Assembly: GCA_002308955.1 (NCBI GenBank)
Contig: DBWJ01000095.1
Span: 27,056-57,868, forward strand
DNA: 30,813 nt
DNA from: Lachnoclostridium sp. UBA1241
Lineage (GTDB): Bacteria > Bacillota > Clostridia > Lachnospirales > Lachnospiraceae
Direction: 5' to 3'
Part shown: positions 8,551 through 16,862 of the stretch, piece by piece
How the letters are laid out: each line of letters starts with the position of its first letter
Numbering within the stretch: position 1 is the stretch's first letter
Notes under the pieces: generated by a model
Database searches by the model: none
Seen by the model: only the letters and a program-made list of their open reading frames with translations
What the model was told of the DNA's origin: nothing
Translations under genes and position numbers: made by a program

Positions 8551-9630
8551 TCATCTGGCGGCTCCGCTCTTATCAATTGCTTCCCAGAGACCGTTCAGGT
8601 AGGCAACTCCGAGCGCTCTGTCATAGAGTCCGTAACCCGGTCTTGCCTGTTCGCCCCAGATCATGCGGCCGTGGTCGGGACGGATAACACCGTCGAAGCC
8701 GACCTCCTGCAAAGCTTTAACGATCTCATACATGTCAAACTGTCCGTCCGAGGAAAGATGGCTGCTCTCATGGAACACGCCGGGCGCCTCGAACTTAATG
8801 TTACGAAGGTGCGCAAAATGAATCCGCGGCGCAATCTTCGGGTTTCTGATAACCTTCGGAAGGTCGTTCTCGAGATTCGAGCCGAGCGATCCGGTGCAGA
8901 GCGTAAAGCCGTTATAGATGCTCGGGTTCAGGGATGCAATGGTCTCCAAAGCCTTCTCGCTTGTTACGATACGGGGAAGTCCGAAAACGCTCCATGCGGG
9001 ATCATCGGGATGCACGGCCATCTTGATCTGATACTTTTCGCAGGTTGGCATGATTCCGTCGAGGAAATACTTGAAATTGTTCATCAGATCCTCTGCGGTA
9101 ACGCCCTTGTATTTTTCAAAAAGCTCCTTGATCTCGTCCTTCCGTTCGGGTTCCCAGCCCGGAAGAATGAAACCGCCGGAGGCGTTCTCCATCCGCTCGA
9201 ACATCGTATTCGGATCAATTCCGTCGATCAGGTTCGAGTCATAGGCAAGCGCCGTGGAACCGTCCGGAAGCGGCATCGCAAGGTCGGTTCTTGTCCAGTC
9301 GAAAATCGGCATGAAATTGTAGCATACGAGGTGAATGTCGTTCTTACCGCAGGCTTCGAGGGACTTGCAGTAATTCTCGATATACATGTCTCTTGTCGGC
9401 GCTCCGAGCTTAATGTCCTCATGAACATTGATGCTCTCGATGCCGATGAGCTTAAGGCCTGCCGCCTCAACCTCCTCCTTCAGTTCCTTCACCTGCTCAT
9501 AAGTCCATGCGATTCCGCAGGGAACCTTATGCAGGGAGGAAATCACTCCGGTCACGCCGGGAATCTGACGGATCTGCGATAAGGACACGCTGTCCATATC
9601 CTTTCCGTACCAGCGAAGTGTCATATCCAT
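8551..9630 (-). CDS. uxuA: D-mannonate dehydratase
   Basis: UxuA dehydrates D-mannonate to 2-keto-3-deoxy-D-gluconate in the glucuronate pathway and uses a divalent metal. The 359-residue protein starts with the typical MTLRWYG segment and GVTGVISSLH. The metal and substrate region is seen in HFAHLRNIK (about residues 273-281) and in the C-terminal GVIRPDHGRMIWGE stretch. AAGGAG lies about 10 bases before the ATG. It is the first gene of a uxuA-uxuB pair, 84 bases after the SH3-domain gene. Neither a promoter nor an operator could be recognised in that gap, so whether the pair has its own transcript is open. Confidence 0.96.
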   Translation of the reverse strand: MDMTLRWYGKDMDSVSLSQIRQIPGVTGVISSLHKVPCGIAWTYEQVKELKEEVEAAGLKLIGIESINVHEDIKLGAPTRDMYIENYCKSLEACGKNDIHLVCYNFMPIFDWTRTDLAMPLPDGSTALAYDSNLIDGIDPNTMFERMENASGGFILPGWEPERKDEIKELFEKYKGVTAEDLMNNFKYFLDGIMPTCEKYQIKMAVHPDDPAWSVFGLPRIVTSEKALETIASLNPSIYNGFTLCTGSLGSNLENDLPKVIRNPKIAPRIHFAHLRNIKFEAPGVFHESSHLSSDGQFDMYEIVKALQEVGFDGVIRPDHGRMIWGEQARPGYGLYDRALGVAYLNGLWEAIDKSGAAR

Positions 9631-9714
9631 AATACCTTTTCTCCTTAATTCTATAATCTGCGGTTACACCGCGGTTCTTCGTGTTTTACGCCATATTCCG
9701 TTTTCTCACCGCTA

Positions 9715-10524
9715 CTATGGCTGTTCCTTCCGGTCATCTATCGCCCTTCCGACCGGCCAGGAATATGTAATTTCGGCTTTCGTACTTGCTATGTAGCCCG
9801 TTCGTCCGTCCTTCAGCTCGACCTCAATGAACAGTAAAGTCGTCGGGTCGTTGTCACTTCGGACCGCGGGCGTTTTGGCCGTAACGATGTCGCCTACGCT
9901 CAGGGCGGCGATCACATTTTCCGCCTGTGTCGTCGGCGAACTCCGAACGTTGACCGCGCCGGTAACCGTTGCCGTATAGATCACATGCTCTCTTGCGTAG
10001 GCCTCGGCATCCGCGCCGCGAATTAGTAGTCTCGAGAGGCAGTATCCGGTAACACCGCCGGTCTTCACAAGCGCCCATTCGCCGTCAACCGATTCCACAA
10101 GGCAGCTGTCGCCGTTGTTCATGAGCCCGAGTCGCGTCGAATTTCCGTCGGGTTCACGCCGGATGCTCAGATAATCGTCAACTTCGGCAAATGCGATGTT
10201 GCCGGGCACGGAGCAGGCAAACGCCTTATCGATCTCGTTCTTGATGTATTGCTCCTCCGGACTTAACGTCGGTGTCGGCGTCGGCGTGTTAGTAGGCGTC
10301 GGCGTCGGCGCCACCAGTTCGTCACCGTCCTTATGATAGACTAACGGGTCATCCTCCGAAAGCGGCGCAACCGAAATCACTCCCGGCGTTGTTGACGGGG
10401 CAATATGATCGATTGCGTTATATTGTTTGCGCGTCTTACGTCCGACGCCGGTGAAATCCGTAAAGATCAGGCCGATCAACAGAATGACCAGCAGGATTTC
10501 ACCAACCAGGATATACCGTTTCAT
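9715..10524 (-). CDS. Membrane-anchored protein with two bacterial SH3 domains
   Basis: A 269-residue protein of unknown role. One N-terminal membrane segment (about 5-24) with a short cytoplasmic lead suggests a signal-anchor. A Thr-Pro-rich linker follows (about 73-88), then two SH3-like domains: the first around 112-167 (pattern LSIRREPDG ... GEWALVKTGGVTGYC) and the second around 182-253 (VNVRSSPTT ... GRTGYIAS). Bacterial SH3 domains often bind cell wall peptides, so an extracytoplasmic wall-associated role is likely, but no catalytic domain is present. The ATG has AAGGG at good spacing. It begins 9 bases after gpsA and is almost surely cotranscribed with it. Confidence 0.85.
   Translation of the reverse strand: MKRYILVGEILLVILLIGLIFTDFTGVGRKTRKQYNAIDHIAPSTTPGVISVAPLSEDDPLVYHKDGDELVAPTPTPTNTPTPTPTLSPEEQYIKNEIDKAFACSVPGNIAFAEVDDYLSIRREPDGNSTRLGLMNNGDSCLVESVDGEWALVKTGGVTGYCLSRLLIRGADAEAYAREHVIYTATVTGAVNVRSSPTTQAENVIAALSVGDIVTAKTPAVRSDNDPTTLLFIEVELKDGRTGYIASTKAEITYSWPVGRAIDDRKEQP
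10268..10312 (-). repeat. Short hexamer-like repeat coding a Thr-Pro linker
   Basis: Imperfect copies of GGCGTC on the plus strand, read as alternating Pro and Thr codons on the minus strand, encode the linker between membrane anchor and SH3 domains. Such tracts can change length by slippage; loss or gain of six bases keeps the frame. Confidence 0.6.
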
Positions 10525-10533
10525 AACAATCCC

Positions 10534-11550
10534 TTATTTCTTTTCCTCTTCCCACATAACCTCTTCCTGACGTTCTCTCGTGAAGAGGTCCGCAAGCGCT
10601 TCCTGCGCGGTTTTGCCCTCGAAGAGCACTTTGTTCACCTGCTCGACAATCGGCATTTCAACTTTGTATTTCTTAGCAAGAAGGAGCGCCGCCTTCGCGG
10701 AATACACACCCTCTACAACCTGTTTAACTTCATCCATTGCTTCCTGCATCGTGTAACCTTTGCCGATCAGATAACCGGCATTGTGGTTACGGCTGTGCAG
10801 GCTCGTACACGTTACGATCAGATCTCCCATTCCGGAAAGACCGAGGAAGGTCTCAAGATTGCCTCCCATTGCCACGCCGAGACGGCTGATTTCCGCAAGA
10901 CCTCTGGTCATCAGCGCTGCCTTCGTGTTATCGCCGAGTCCGAGGCCGTCCACAACACCCGCAGCAAGAGCGATAACGTTCTTCAAGGAGCCGCCGAGCT
11001 CGATGCCGATAACGTCCGGATTAATGTAAATCCGGAAATAATCGTTCATGAAGGCGTCCTGAATCATAACAGCGGTCTCGTGATTCTTCGCGCCGACAAC
11101 AACGGCGGTCGGAATGTCACGTCCTACCTCCTCGGCATGGCTCGGTCCCGAAAGGACACCGGTTTCCGCGCCGGGGATTACGTCGGAGATTACCTCCGTA
11201 AGCGTCATCATCGTGCTCTCTTCGATTCCCTTTGCTACATTGACAATCACCTGTCCGTCGGGAATGAAGGGCTTTGCAAGCTCTGCAGTCGAGCGTACGT
11301 AAGGCGACGCTACGGCAAATACGATGAGGTCTTTATCTTTGCAGGCTTCCTCGAGATCCGTCGTAAGAATGACGCTGTCCTGCAAAACGGCATCGGGAAG
11401 ATTCGGAACCTTCTTCCGATCCGCTCTGAGGGCTTCTATCTCACGGGGAAGCTTGCTCCAAAGCGTAACTTGGTTATCATTTTCCGCAAGCTGGATGGAC
11501 AGTGCGGTTCCCCAGGTTCCTGCCCCGAGGACGGCTACTTTTCTGAACAT
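10534..11550 (-). CDS. gpsA: Glycerol-3-phosphate dehydrogenase [NAD(P)+]
   Basis: GpsA reduces dihydroxyacetone phosphate to sn-glycerol 3-phosphate, the backbone of membrane phospholipids. The 338-residue protein is of normal length. It has the N-terminal dinucleotide motif GAGTWG (9-14), the SGPSHAEE segment (134-141) and the catalytic lysine in GGSLKN (Lys190), followed by the helical C-terminal domain with GLSGMGDL. Its ATG lies 16 bases inside the end of plsY, the acyltransferase that uses its product, so the pair is probably translationally coupled. It is followed after 9 bases by the SH3-domain gene. Confidence 0.97.
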   Translation of the reverse strand: MFRKVAVLGAGTWGTALSIQLAENDNQVTLWSKLPREIEALRADRKKVPNLPDAVLQDSVILTTDLEEACKDKDLIVFAVASPYVRSTAELAKPFIPDGQVIVNVAKGIEESTMMTLTEVISDVIPGAETGVLSGPSHAEEVGRDIPTAVVVGAKNHETAVMIQDAFMNDYFRIYINPDVIGIELGGSLKNVIALAAGVVDGLGLGDNTKAALMTRGLAEISRLGVAMGGNLETFLGLSGMGDLIVTCTSLHSRNHNAGYLIGKGYTMQEAMDEVKQVVEGVYSAKAALLLAKKYKVEMPIVEQVNKVLFEGKTAQEALADLFTRERQEEVMWEEEKK

Positions 11551-12206
11551 GTTTCTTTCTCCTTATCATCCGATGTATCGGCCGGAATGGTTACGCGCTG
11601 TCCGAACTTTCGTTCCGTGCCGTTTAGAATTCGTTTAATATTCGCCCGGTGCGTGAAGAAACCGGAGGCGGTGAATATGCAGGCCGTTATGACCATAGCT
11701 GCGTAATACGGTTCCCCGTACCTTGTGATGGCAAGATATACCGGGTAAAATGCAAGAATATAAAGGGATCCGAGGGATACATAGCCGGTGAGCCAAACCA
11801 GGAAGAAAAATCCCGGAAGGTAAAGGAGCACCCGCCAGTCGGTGGCAACCATCGCGCCGCCGGTGGAGGCAACGCCTTTGCCGCCCTTAAAATGCAGCCA
11901 GAACGGATAATTGTGTCCGAGCACGCCTGCAAATCCGGTAATCTCGCAAAGAAGCGTCGCGTAATCCTCGCCCGAAAAAATCACGTAATGCACAAGCCAC
12001 GCCGGGATGAATACCTTCAAAAGATCCCCCAGAAGGACGATGATTCCCGCCTTCTTTCCGAGGGTGCGGATTGCATTGGTGGCTCCCGCGTTTCCGCTTC
12101 CGTAATTGCGGATATCCAAATGATGCCGTTTTCCGATCAGATAACCGGTCGAAACCGATCCGCACAGATATCCGACCAGAATACATAAAGCAATCTTAAT
12201 CGCCAT
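11535..12206 (-). CDS. plsY: Glycerol-3-phosphate acyltransferase PlsY
   Basis: PlsY is an integral membrane enzyme that transfers an acyl group from acyl-phosphate to glycerol 3-phosphate, making lysophosphatidic acid. The 223-residue protein shows the three conserved loops: GSGNAGATNA (36-45), GHNYPFW (97-103) running into FKGGKGVAST (106-115), and a later conserved stretch near the C-terminus. Several hydrophobic segments fit the five-helix topology. The ATG has AAGGAA upstream. It starts 16 bases after der and overlaps gpsA, giving the order der-plsY-gpsA that is common in Clostridia and Bacilli. The highly charged last 25 residues are probably a cytoplasmic tail. Confidence 0.97.
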   Translation of the reverse strand: MAIKIALCILVGYLCGSVSTGYLIGKRHHLDIRNYGSGNAGATNAIRTLGKKAGIIVLLGDLLKVFIPAWLVHYVIFSGEDYATLLCEITGFAGVLGHNYPFWLHFKGGKGVASTGGAMVATDWRVLLYLPGFFFLVWLTGYVSLGSLYILAFYPVYLAITRYGEPYYAAMVITACIFTASGFFTHRANIKRILNGTERKFGQRVTIPADTSDDKEKETCSEK

Positions 12207-12222
12207 AATTCCTTAAGAACTC

Positions 12223-13551
12223 CTATTTCTTCTCTTCGTCCCGTTCCCGGATGATGAACTTAAGACTCGTTCCGTCAAATCCGAAGGCTTCCCGGATCTT
12301 GTTTTCCAGGTAACGGACGTAAGAATAATGCATCAGTTTCTTATCGTTTACGAAGATAACGAAGGTCGGCGGTTTCACGGAGACCTGCGTAATGTAGAAC
12401 AGCTTCAGGCGTCGTCCCTTGTCCGACGGCGGCTGCTGGAGGGCGGTCGCCTCCATCATGATCTCATTCAAAACGCCGGTACCGATCCGCTTGTTCTGGT
12501 TCTCGATAACCTTTTCGATTGCGTCATACAGCTTCGGAAGACGCTGTCCGGTGAGGGCGGATATGAAGATGATCTCCGCATAGGGCGTAAAGGAAAGAAT
12601 CTGACGGATGTCCTCGGTATGCTTGTAGATCGTCTTGTCATCCTTCTCGACTGCGTCCCATTTGTTGACGGCAATAATGATGCCCTTGCCTTCGTTATGG
12701 GCGATGCCGGCGATCTTCGCGTCCTGTTCGGTAACGCCCTCGGTTGCGTCGATGACAACAACGACAACATCCGCGCGCTCCACAGCGCCTACGGTACGGA
12801 CGATGCTGTACCGCTCGATATTCTCGTGCACCTTTGCCTTACGGCGAAGTCCGGCCGTATCGATGAAGACATATTCCTTGCCGTTATACTTAACGGCCGT
12901 ATCCACGGCGTCTCTAGTGGTTCCCGCAATATCCGAAACGATAACGCGGTCCTCGCCGAGAAGCCGGTTCACGATCGAAGACTTGCCGACGTTCGGCTTT
13001 CCGACAATCGCGATCTTCGGACGGGTATCCTCTTCCTCTTCGGCCCCCTGCTTAGGAAACTGTTCCGTTACACGGTCCAGCATATCGCCGAATCCGAGAA
13101 GTGACGCGGCGGAAACCGGATAGGGATCGCCGAGCCCGAGGTTATAAAACTCGTATATGTCATTTTGGAACTTTTCAAAGCTGTCCACCTTGTTCACCAC
13201 AAGAACAACCGGCTTATGGGAACGGCGAAGCATATCGGCCACCTTATGATCAGCGTCCACAAGTCCCTGTCTTACGTCGGTAAGGAATATGATAACATCT
13301 GCCGAATCGATCGCCATCTGCGCCTGCTCTCGCATCTGGGAAAGGATCACATCCTTCGACTCCGGCTCGATACCGCCGGTATCAATCATCGTAAACGACC
13401 GGTTCAGCCAGGTGATGTCCGCATAGATGCGGTCCCTGGTTACTCCGGGGATATCTTCGACGATACTGATTTTCTCGCCCGCAAGGGCATTGAACAGCGT
13501 GGATTTGCCGACGTTCGGTCTGCCGACAATCGCTACAATCGGTTTACTCAT
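12223..13551 (-). CDS. der: Ribosome biogenesis GTPase Der (EngA)
   Basis: Der is a tandem GTPase needed for 50S subunit maturation. In this 442-residue protein the first G domain has GRPNVGKS (10-17), DTGG and NKVD (120-123). The second has GKPNVGKS (184-191), DTAG (231-234) and NKWD (296-299). A KH-like RNA-binding domain fills about 350-442. The length is normal. The start is ATG; AAAGGATG lies about 10 bases upstream. The gene sits 29 bases after the DUF512 gene and just before plsY, as in many Clostridia. Confidence 0.98.
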   Translation of the reverse strand: MSKPIVAIVGRPNVGKSTLFNALAGEKISIVEDIPGVTRDRIYADITWLNRSFTMIDTGGIEPESKDVILSQMREQAQMAIDSADVIIFLTDVRQGLVDADHKVADMLRRSHKPVVLVVNKVDSFEKFQNDIYEFYNLGLGDPYPVSAASLLGFGDMLDRVTEQFPKQGAEEEEDTRPKIAIVGKPNVGKSSIVNRLLGEDRVIVSDIAGTTRDAVDTAVKYNGKEYVFIDTAGLRRKAKVHENIERYSIVRTVGAVERADVVVVVIDATEGVTEQDAKIAGIAHNEGKGIIIAVNKWDAVEKDDKTIYKHTEDIRQILSFTPYAEIIFISALTGQRLPKLYDAIEKVIENQNKRIGTGVLNEIMMEATALQQPPSDKGRRLKLFYITQVSVKPPTFVIFVNDKKLMHYSYVRYLENKIREAFGFDGTSLKFIIRERDEEKK

Positions 13552-13580
13552 CTCCGATTCATCCTTTCTAAGCCAAAAGG

Positions 13581-14891
13581 CTACTCTGTCAAACTGTCAA
13601 GAAAGTCCCGTCCGGTTGCTTTCGAAATCCGGATCGGTACCTGTAATGCTTTTTCAATGTCGGAAACGGTCAGGTCGTCAAGCAGAACGTCCTCTCCGCT
13701 TCGAAGAAGATTCGCCGGAAGGATCAGCCGCTCGCCGAGTTCCTTACCGGTTAATTGGGCAATGATGTCCTTCCCGGTAAGCAGTCCGGAAACCGTTATC
13801 TTCTCACCGAAGAAATCATTCCGGATGTCATATACCGTAACGGTGATATTCGGGAATTTCGTCCGCACCTTTTCGCAAAGTTCTCGTATGGTAGGCGCGG
13901 CAAGCTTGCCGGTTGCAATCGAAAGTTTACGGATTCTTTCGTCCCCTGCGGCTTCTTCCACACAGACGTTAACCTCCTCGGTCAGCGAACGGATCATTCC
14001 GACACCGTTCTCAATCTGCGGATAGCCCTCGTATTCCTCTTCCCCCGGGAGTTCCATGCCTGCGGTCAGATACCATTCATCGCTTGCGTAGACGAAATTC
14101 GTATCGAAATAATCGCGGCATATGCCCTGCCATTTGCGGATCCTTGCAATCACGTCCCTTGCGTCCTCCGGAAGAAACGGAAGCAGCTCCGGAAGTCCGT
14201 CCCGGTACTTCGTGAGTCCAACGGGAACCACGCTTAAACTCTGCAGGTTCGGAATGTACTTCGTCAGGTCGTGAATGGTCCGCTCCAGCTCCTCGCCGTC
14301 ATTAACACCCTTTACGAGAACAATCTGCCCGTTCATCGTAATATCCGCCTCCTTAAGGCGGGTAAGCTTCTGCTCAATGGATCCCGCAAAGCGGTTGCAG
14401 AGCATCTTACAGCGAAGTTCGGGGTTCGTTGTATGCACCGAAACGTTAATCGGGGAAAGCTTATAGTAACAGATACGGTCAAGCTCTTCGTCGCTCACAT
14501 TTGTCAGGGTTACATAGTTACCCTGCAGGAACGAAAGTCTCGTATCATCGTCTTTAAAGTAAAGCGTGTCACGCATTCCGGGCGGCATCTGGTCAATGAA
14601 GCAGAAGATGCACTTATTCCGGCACGAACGATAATCGTCCATCAGCGATTCCGCGAAAACAAGTCCGATTTCCTCGTCCTCGTCCTTCGAAACCGAATAC
14701 TCCTCCTCGGTTCCGTCCGGATGGCGGATGGCTAACGTAAGTTCCTCCTCCGCTTCCTCAAAACGATAATCGAGAATATCGATAACCGTACGTCCGTTTA
14801 CGGAAAGAAGAACGTCTCCCGAGGCGATCCCGAGCCCTGCGCAGGGGCTGTCCGGAAGAACATCGACTATCTTGTGCTCATGATTCTTCAT
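13581..14891 (-). CDS. DUF512 family protein: PDZ domain plus radical-SAM-like iron-sulfur domain
   Basis: A 436-residue protein of a conserved but uncharacterised family. The N-terminal 70 residues form a PDZ-like domain (HKIVDVLPDSPCAGLGIASG, then LLSVNG). Then comes the cysteine motif CRNKCIFC (Cys90, Cys94, Cys97), the CX3CX2C signature of radical SAM enzymes, which would bind a [4Fe-4S] cluster and SAM. The C-terminal part matches the family's DUF512 domain by its ASDEWYL and GVGMIRS segments. The start at 14891 is chosen because the in-frame upstream region is pgeF coding sequence, and GAGG precedes this ATG shortly after the pgeF stop. The gene is a regular neighbour of der in Clostridia. 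Its substrate is unknown. Confidence 0.9.
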   Translation of the reverse strand: MKNHEHKIVDVLPDSPCAGLGIASGDVLLSVNGRTVIDILDYRFEEAEEELTLAIRHPDGTEEEYSVSKDEDEEIGLVFAESLMDDYRSCRNKCIFCFIDQMPPGMRDTLYFKDDDTRLSFLQGNYVTLTNVSDEELDRICYYKLSPINVSVHTTNPELRCKMLCNRFAGSIEQKLTRLKEADITMNGQIVLVKGVNDGEELERTIHDLTKYIPNLQSLSVVPVGLTKYRDGLPELLPFLPEDARDVIARIRKWQGICRDYFDTNFVYASDEWYLTAGMELPGEEEYEGYPQIENGVGMIRSLTEEVNVCVEEAAGDERIRKLSIATGKLAAPTIRELCEKVRTKFPNITVTVYDIRNDFFGEKITVSGLLTGKDIIAQLTGKELGERLILPANLLRSGEDVLLDDLTVSDIEKALQVPIRISKATGRDFLDSLTE

Positions 14892-14896
14892 AATCC

Positions 14897-15730
14897 TCAA
14901 CCAAGCATCAGAAATCCCGCATTGCTTCCCCGAAGGCCGTTCGTTGCACGGTGCGAGAAGAACAGCTCCGGCCGGCACATCGTACAGAGTCCCGAAACCG
15001 TAATACTCTCCTTTCGCACACCGGCGGAAAGAAGCATTATCTCATTGGCGCGCCACAGGTCCGCATAGAACCTGTCACCGCCGCCTTTTCGTAACACCTC
15101 GTCACGTGCTCCGGCAAATGCCACATCAAACTGCTCCGCAACCTCCGGCCCGATTTCAAAGCACTTCCTGCAGATCGACGGTCCGATTGCCGCAAGAACC
15201 TTCCCGGGATCAGTGCCGTATTCGCGGTTCATCGCTTCTACAGTGTTTCGGCAGATTCCGCCGACGGTCCCTCTCCAGCCGGCATGCACAAGCGCGATTG
15301 CCTTATGCTCCGGGTCATACAGAAATACCGGCACACAGTCGGAGGTAAATATCACAAGCGGCACGTTCCGCTCGTCGGTCATCAGCGCGTCTGCGTCTTC
15401 AAAACGATTCTCAGAAAAGAAGCCGTTCCCGGCATCCGCCGCCGTAACCTTCTGCACGTGGCAGAGATGGACCTGCTTGGATAAAACAAGCCGCTTGGTC
15501 GGAAGTCCGATCGCGTCACACATACGGCGGTAATTCTCCCGCACACGGTCGGGCTCATCCCCGCGGTTCTGGCCGAGATTCATCGAAGCATAGATTCCTT
15601 CGCTCACGCCGAAAAGTCTCGTGGAATATCCGTACCGCACATCCTCCGGCACATTCCAGCCGGGAAATGTCACATAGGCCGCTTCGGGCGAAATCTTCAG
15701 TTGTGCCTTTTCATTCAATGAAATGTCCAA
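14897..15730 (-). CDS. pgeF: Multicopper-polyphenol-oxidase-like (laccase domain) protein, YfiH/PgeF family
   Basis: A 277-residue protein of the YfiH family. Members have been reported as purine nucleoside phosphorylases/adenosine deaminases, and in E. coli as an enzyme that corrects peptidoglycan precursors carrying the wrong amino acid (PgeF). The metal ligands are visible: His88 (KQVH), Cys132 (TSDCVP) and His149 in HAGWRGT. The start is TTG at 15730, supported by GGAGG seven bases upstream; no better ATG fits. It lies 13 bases after yraN and its stop is 5 bases before the DUF512 start. Which activity applies here cannot be judged from sequence. Confidence 0.92.
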   Translation of the reverse strand: MDISLNEKAQLKISPEAAYVTFPGWNVPEDVRYGYSTRLFGVSEGIYASMNLGQNRGDEPDRVRENYRRMCDAIGLPTKRLVLSKQVHLCHVQKVTAADAGNGFFSENRFEDADALMTDERNVPLVIFTSDCVPVFLYDPEHKAIALVHAGWRGTVGGICRNTVEAMNREYGTDPGKVLAAIGPSICRKCFEIGPEVAEQFDVAFAGARDEVLRKGGGDRFYADLWRANEIMLLSAGVRKESITVSGLCTMCRPELFFSHRATNGLRGSNAGFLMLG

Positions 15731-15743
15731 GGAAAGACCTCCG

Positions 15744-16088
15744 TCAGAATGCGTTTTTGTGCCAGCGTATTTCCGTGCTGTCGATTGCGATCACATCAAA
15801 CCGCATCGCCGAATCCGGCGACATATGCTGCTCCGAAAGATACCAAAGCGCCGCTCTCCGGATTGTTTCCTGTTTCCGAAAGTCAACCGCCTCTTCGGGG
15901 TATCCCGAGGCGTTGGTCCGCCGGTACTTCACTTCGGCAAATACGACCGTTCCGTCCGGTTCCGCGGCGATCAGATCGATCTCGCCGAGCCGGCAGCGAA
16001 AGTTTTTAAAAAGAATGCGAAGTCCCTTTGTGATCAGGTACTCCGAAGCCCTTGCTTCGGTTTCGCTTCCTACTGTCCGCTTATTCAC
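15744..16088 (-). CDS. yraN: YraN family (UPF0102) endonuclease-like protein
   Basis: A 114-residue protein with the restriction-endonuclease-like fold motif GEIDLIA (35-41) followed by VVFAEVKYR (48-56), i.e. the Asp and Glu-X-Lys of the PD-(D/E)XK type. The family is widespread and poorly characterised; a role in DNA processing is inferred from the fold. The start is GTG directly after the rnhB stop codon, with AGAGG just upstream inside rnhB, so translation is coupled. The rnhB-yraN pairing is a common arrangement. Confidence 0.93.
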   Translation of the reverse strand: MNKRTVGSETEARASEYLITKGLRILFKNFRCRLGEIDLIAAEPDGTVVFAEVKYRRTNASGYPEEAVDFRKQETIRRAALWYLSEQHMSPDSAMRFDVIAIDSTEIRWHKNAF

Positions 16089-16862
16089 TTATCCTCTTTC
16101 TCTCTCTCCGAGGATACCGCCGAGGAAACTCCTTCTGTGGATTTCGCACGGCCCGTACTGCTTAAGCGCCGCAAGATGTTCCGGAGCGCCGTAACCTTTG
16201 TTGCGGGCAAATCCGTATTGCGGATAGGTTTTATCAAGTTCCGTCATCATCCGGTCTCTCGTTACCTTAGCTACAATGCTTGCTGCCGCGATGCTTGCGC
16301 TCTTCGCGTCGCCCTTTATAATGCTCCGCTGCGGGATCGTAACGCCCGGAATGTGCACGGCATCCACCAGAAGATGCTGCGGCGTAACGGAAAGCTTTCC
16401 GATTGCCTGCCTCATGGCTTCATAGGTTGCCTGTAAAATGTTTATGTCATCGATGACCTCGTGGGAAACCATTCCGATACCCACACTTACGGCCTTCGCC
16501 ATGATCTCGTCATATAACTCTTCCCGTTTCTTTTCGGGAACCTGCTTACTGTCATTCAGGTAAAGGATGTCGCAGTCCTTCGGAAGAACCACGCAGCACG
16601 CGACAACCGGTCCCGCAAGAGGGCCTCTTCCCACCTCGTCGATTCCGCCGATGTAGGTTGCTTCCGGATAGAGCCGCTCGTAATGGAACATCTCCTCCAT
16701 GCGGGCAAGTTCCTTCTCGTAAGCGGCTATCCGCTTCTCTGAGGAAAGAACCAGTTTCTTTACGCCTTCCCGCTCATCCGACCGGAACTGCCAAAGAACC
16801 TGCGGGAGCTCTTTGATATCCGCCGAAGAAAGAATTGCTTTAATCTCACTGATTGCCTGCAT
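16089..16862 (-). CDS. rnhB: Ribonuclease HII
   Basis: RNase HII removes ribonucleotides embedded in DNA and RNA of RNA:DNA hybrids. The 257-residue protein has an N-terminal extension of about 70 residues, as usual in Firmicutes, then GIDEVGRGPLAG (Asp75, Glu76), VDAV (Asp167) and KGD (Asp185), the apparent four metal-binding acids. The SASIAAASIVAKVTRD stretch is also typical. The start at 16862 has GGAGGAGG upstream; a longer frame to 16931 runs through the end of rbgA and is unlikely. The start overlaps rbgA by 17 bases. Confidence 0.97.
   Translation of the reverse strand: MQAISEIKAILSSADIKELPQVLWQFRSDEREGVKKLVLSSEKRIAAYEKELARMEEMFHYERLYPEATYIGGIDEVGRGPLAGPVVACCVVLPKDCDILYLNDSKQVPEKKREELYDEIMAKAVSVGIGMVSHEVIDDINILQATYEAMRQAIGKLSVTPQHLLVDAVHIPGVTIPQRSIIKGDAKSASIAAASIVAKVTRDRMMTELDKTYPQYGFARNKGYGAPEHLAALKQYGPCEIHRRSFLGGILGERERG

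Noticed and set aside
7519..9582. Long plus-strand open frames (about 330 and 300 codons) opposite uxuB and uxuA
   Set aside because: They mirror conserved genes, have Arg- and His-rich low-quality composition, and no ribosome-binding site or family resemblance.
10405..11706. Long open frame (433 codons) on the plus strand opposite the SH3 protein, gpsA and plsY genes
   Set aside because: It crosses three well-supported genes on the other strand, contains no recognisable domain and has no ribosome-binding site; the openness follows from codon bias of the true genes.
13571..13582. Palindrome AGCCAAAAGGCT between the DUF512 gene and der as terminator
   Set aside because: The stem is only 4 bp and no U-tract follows; the genes are 29 bases apart in one operon.
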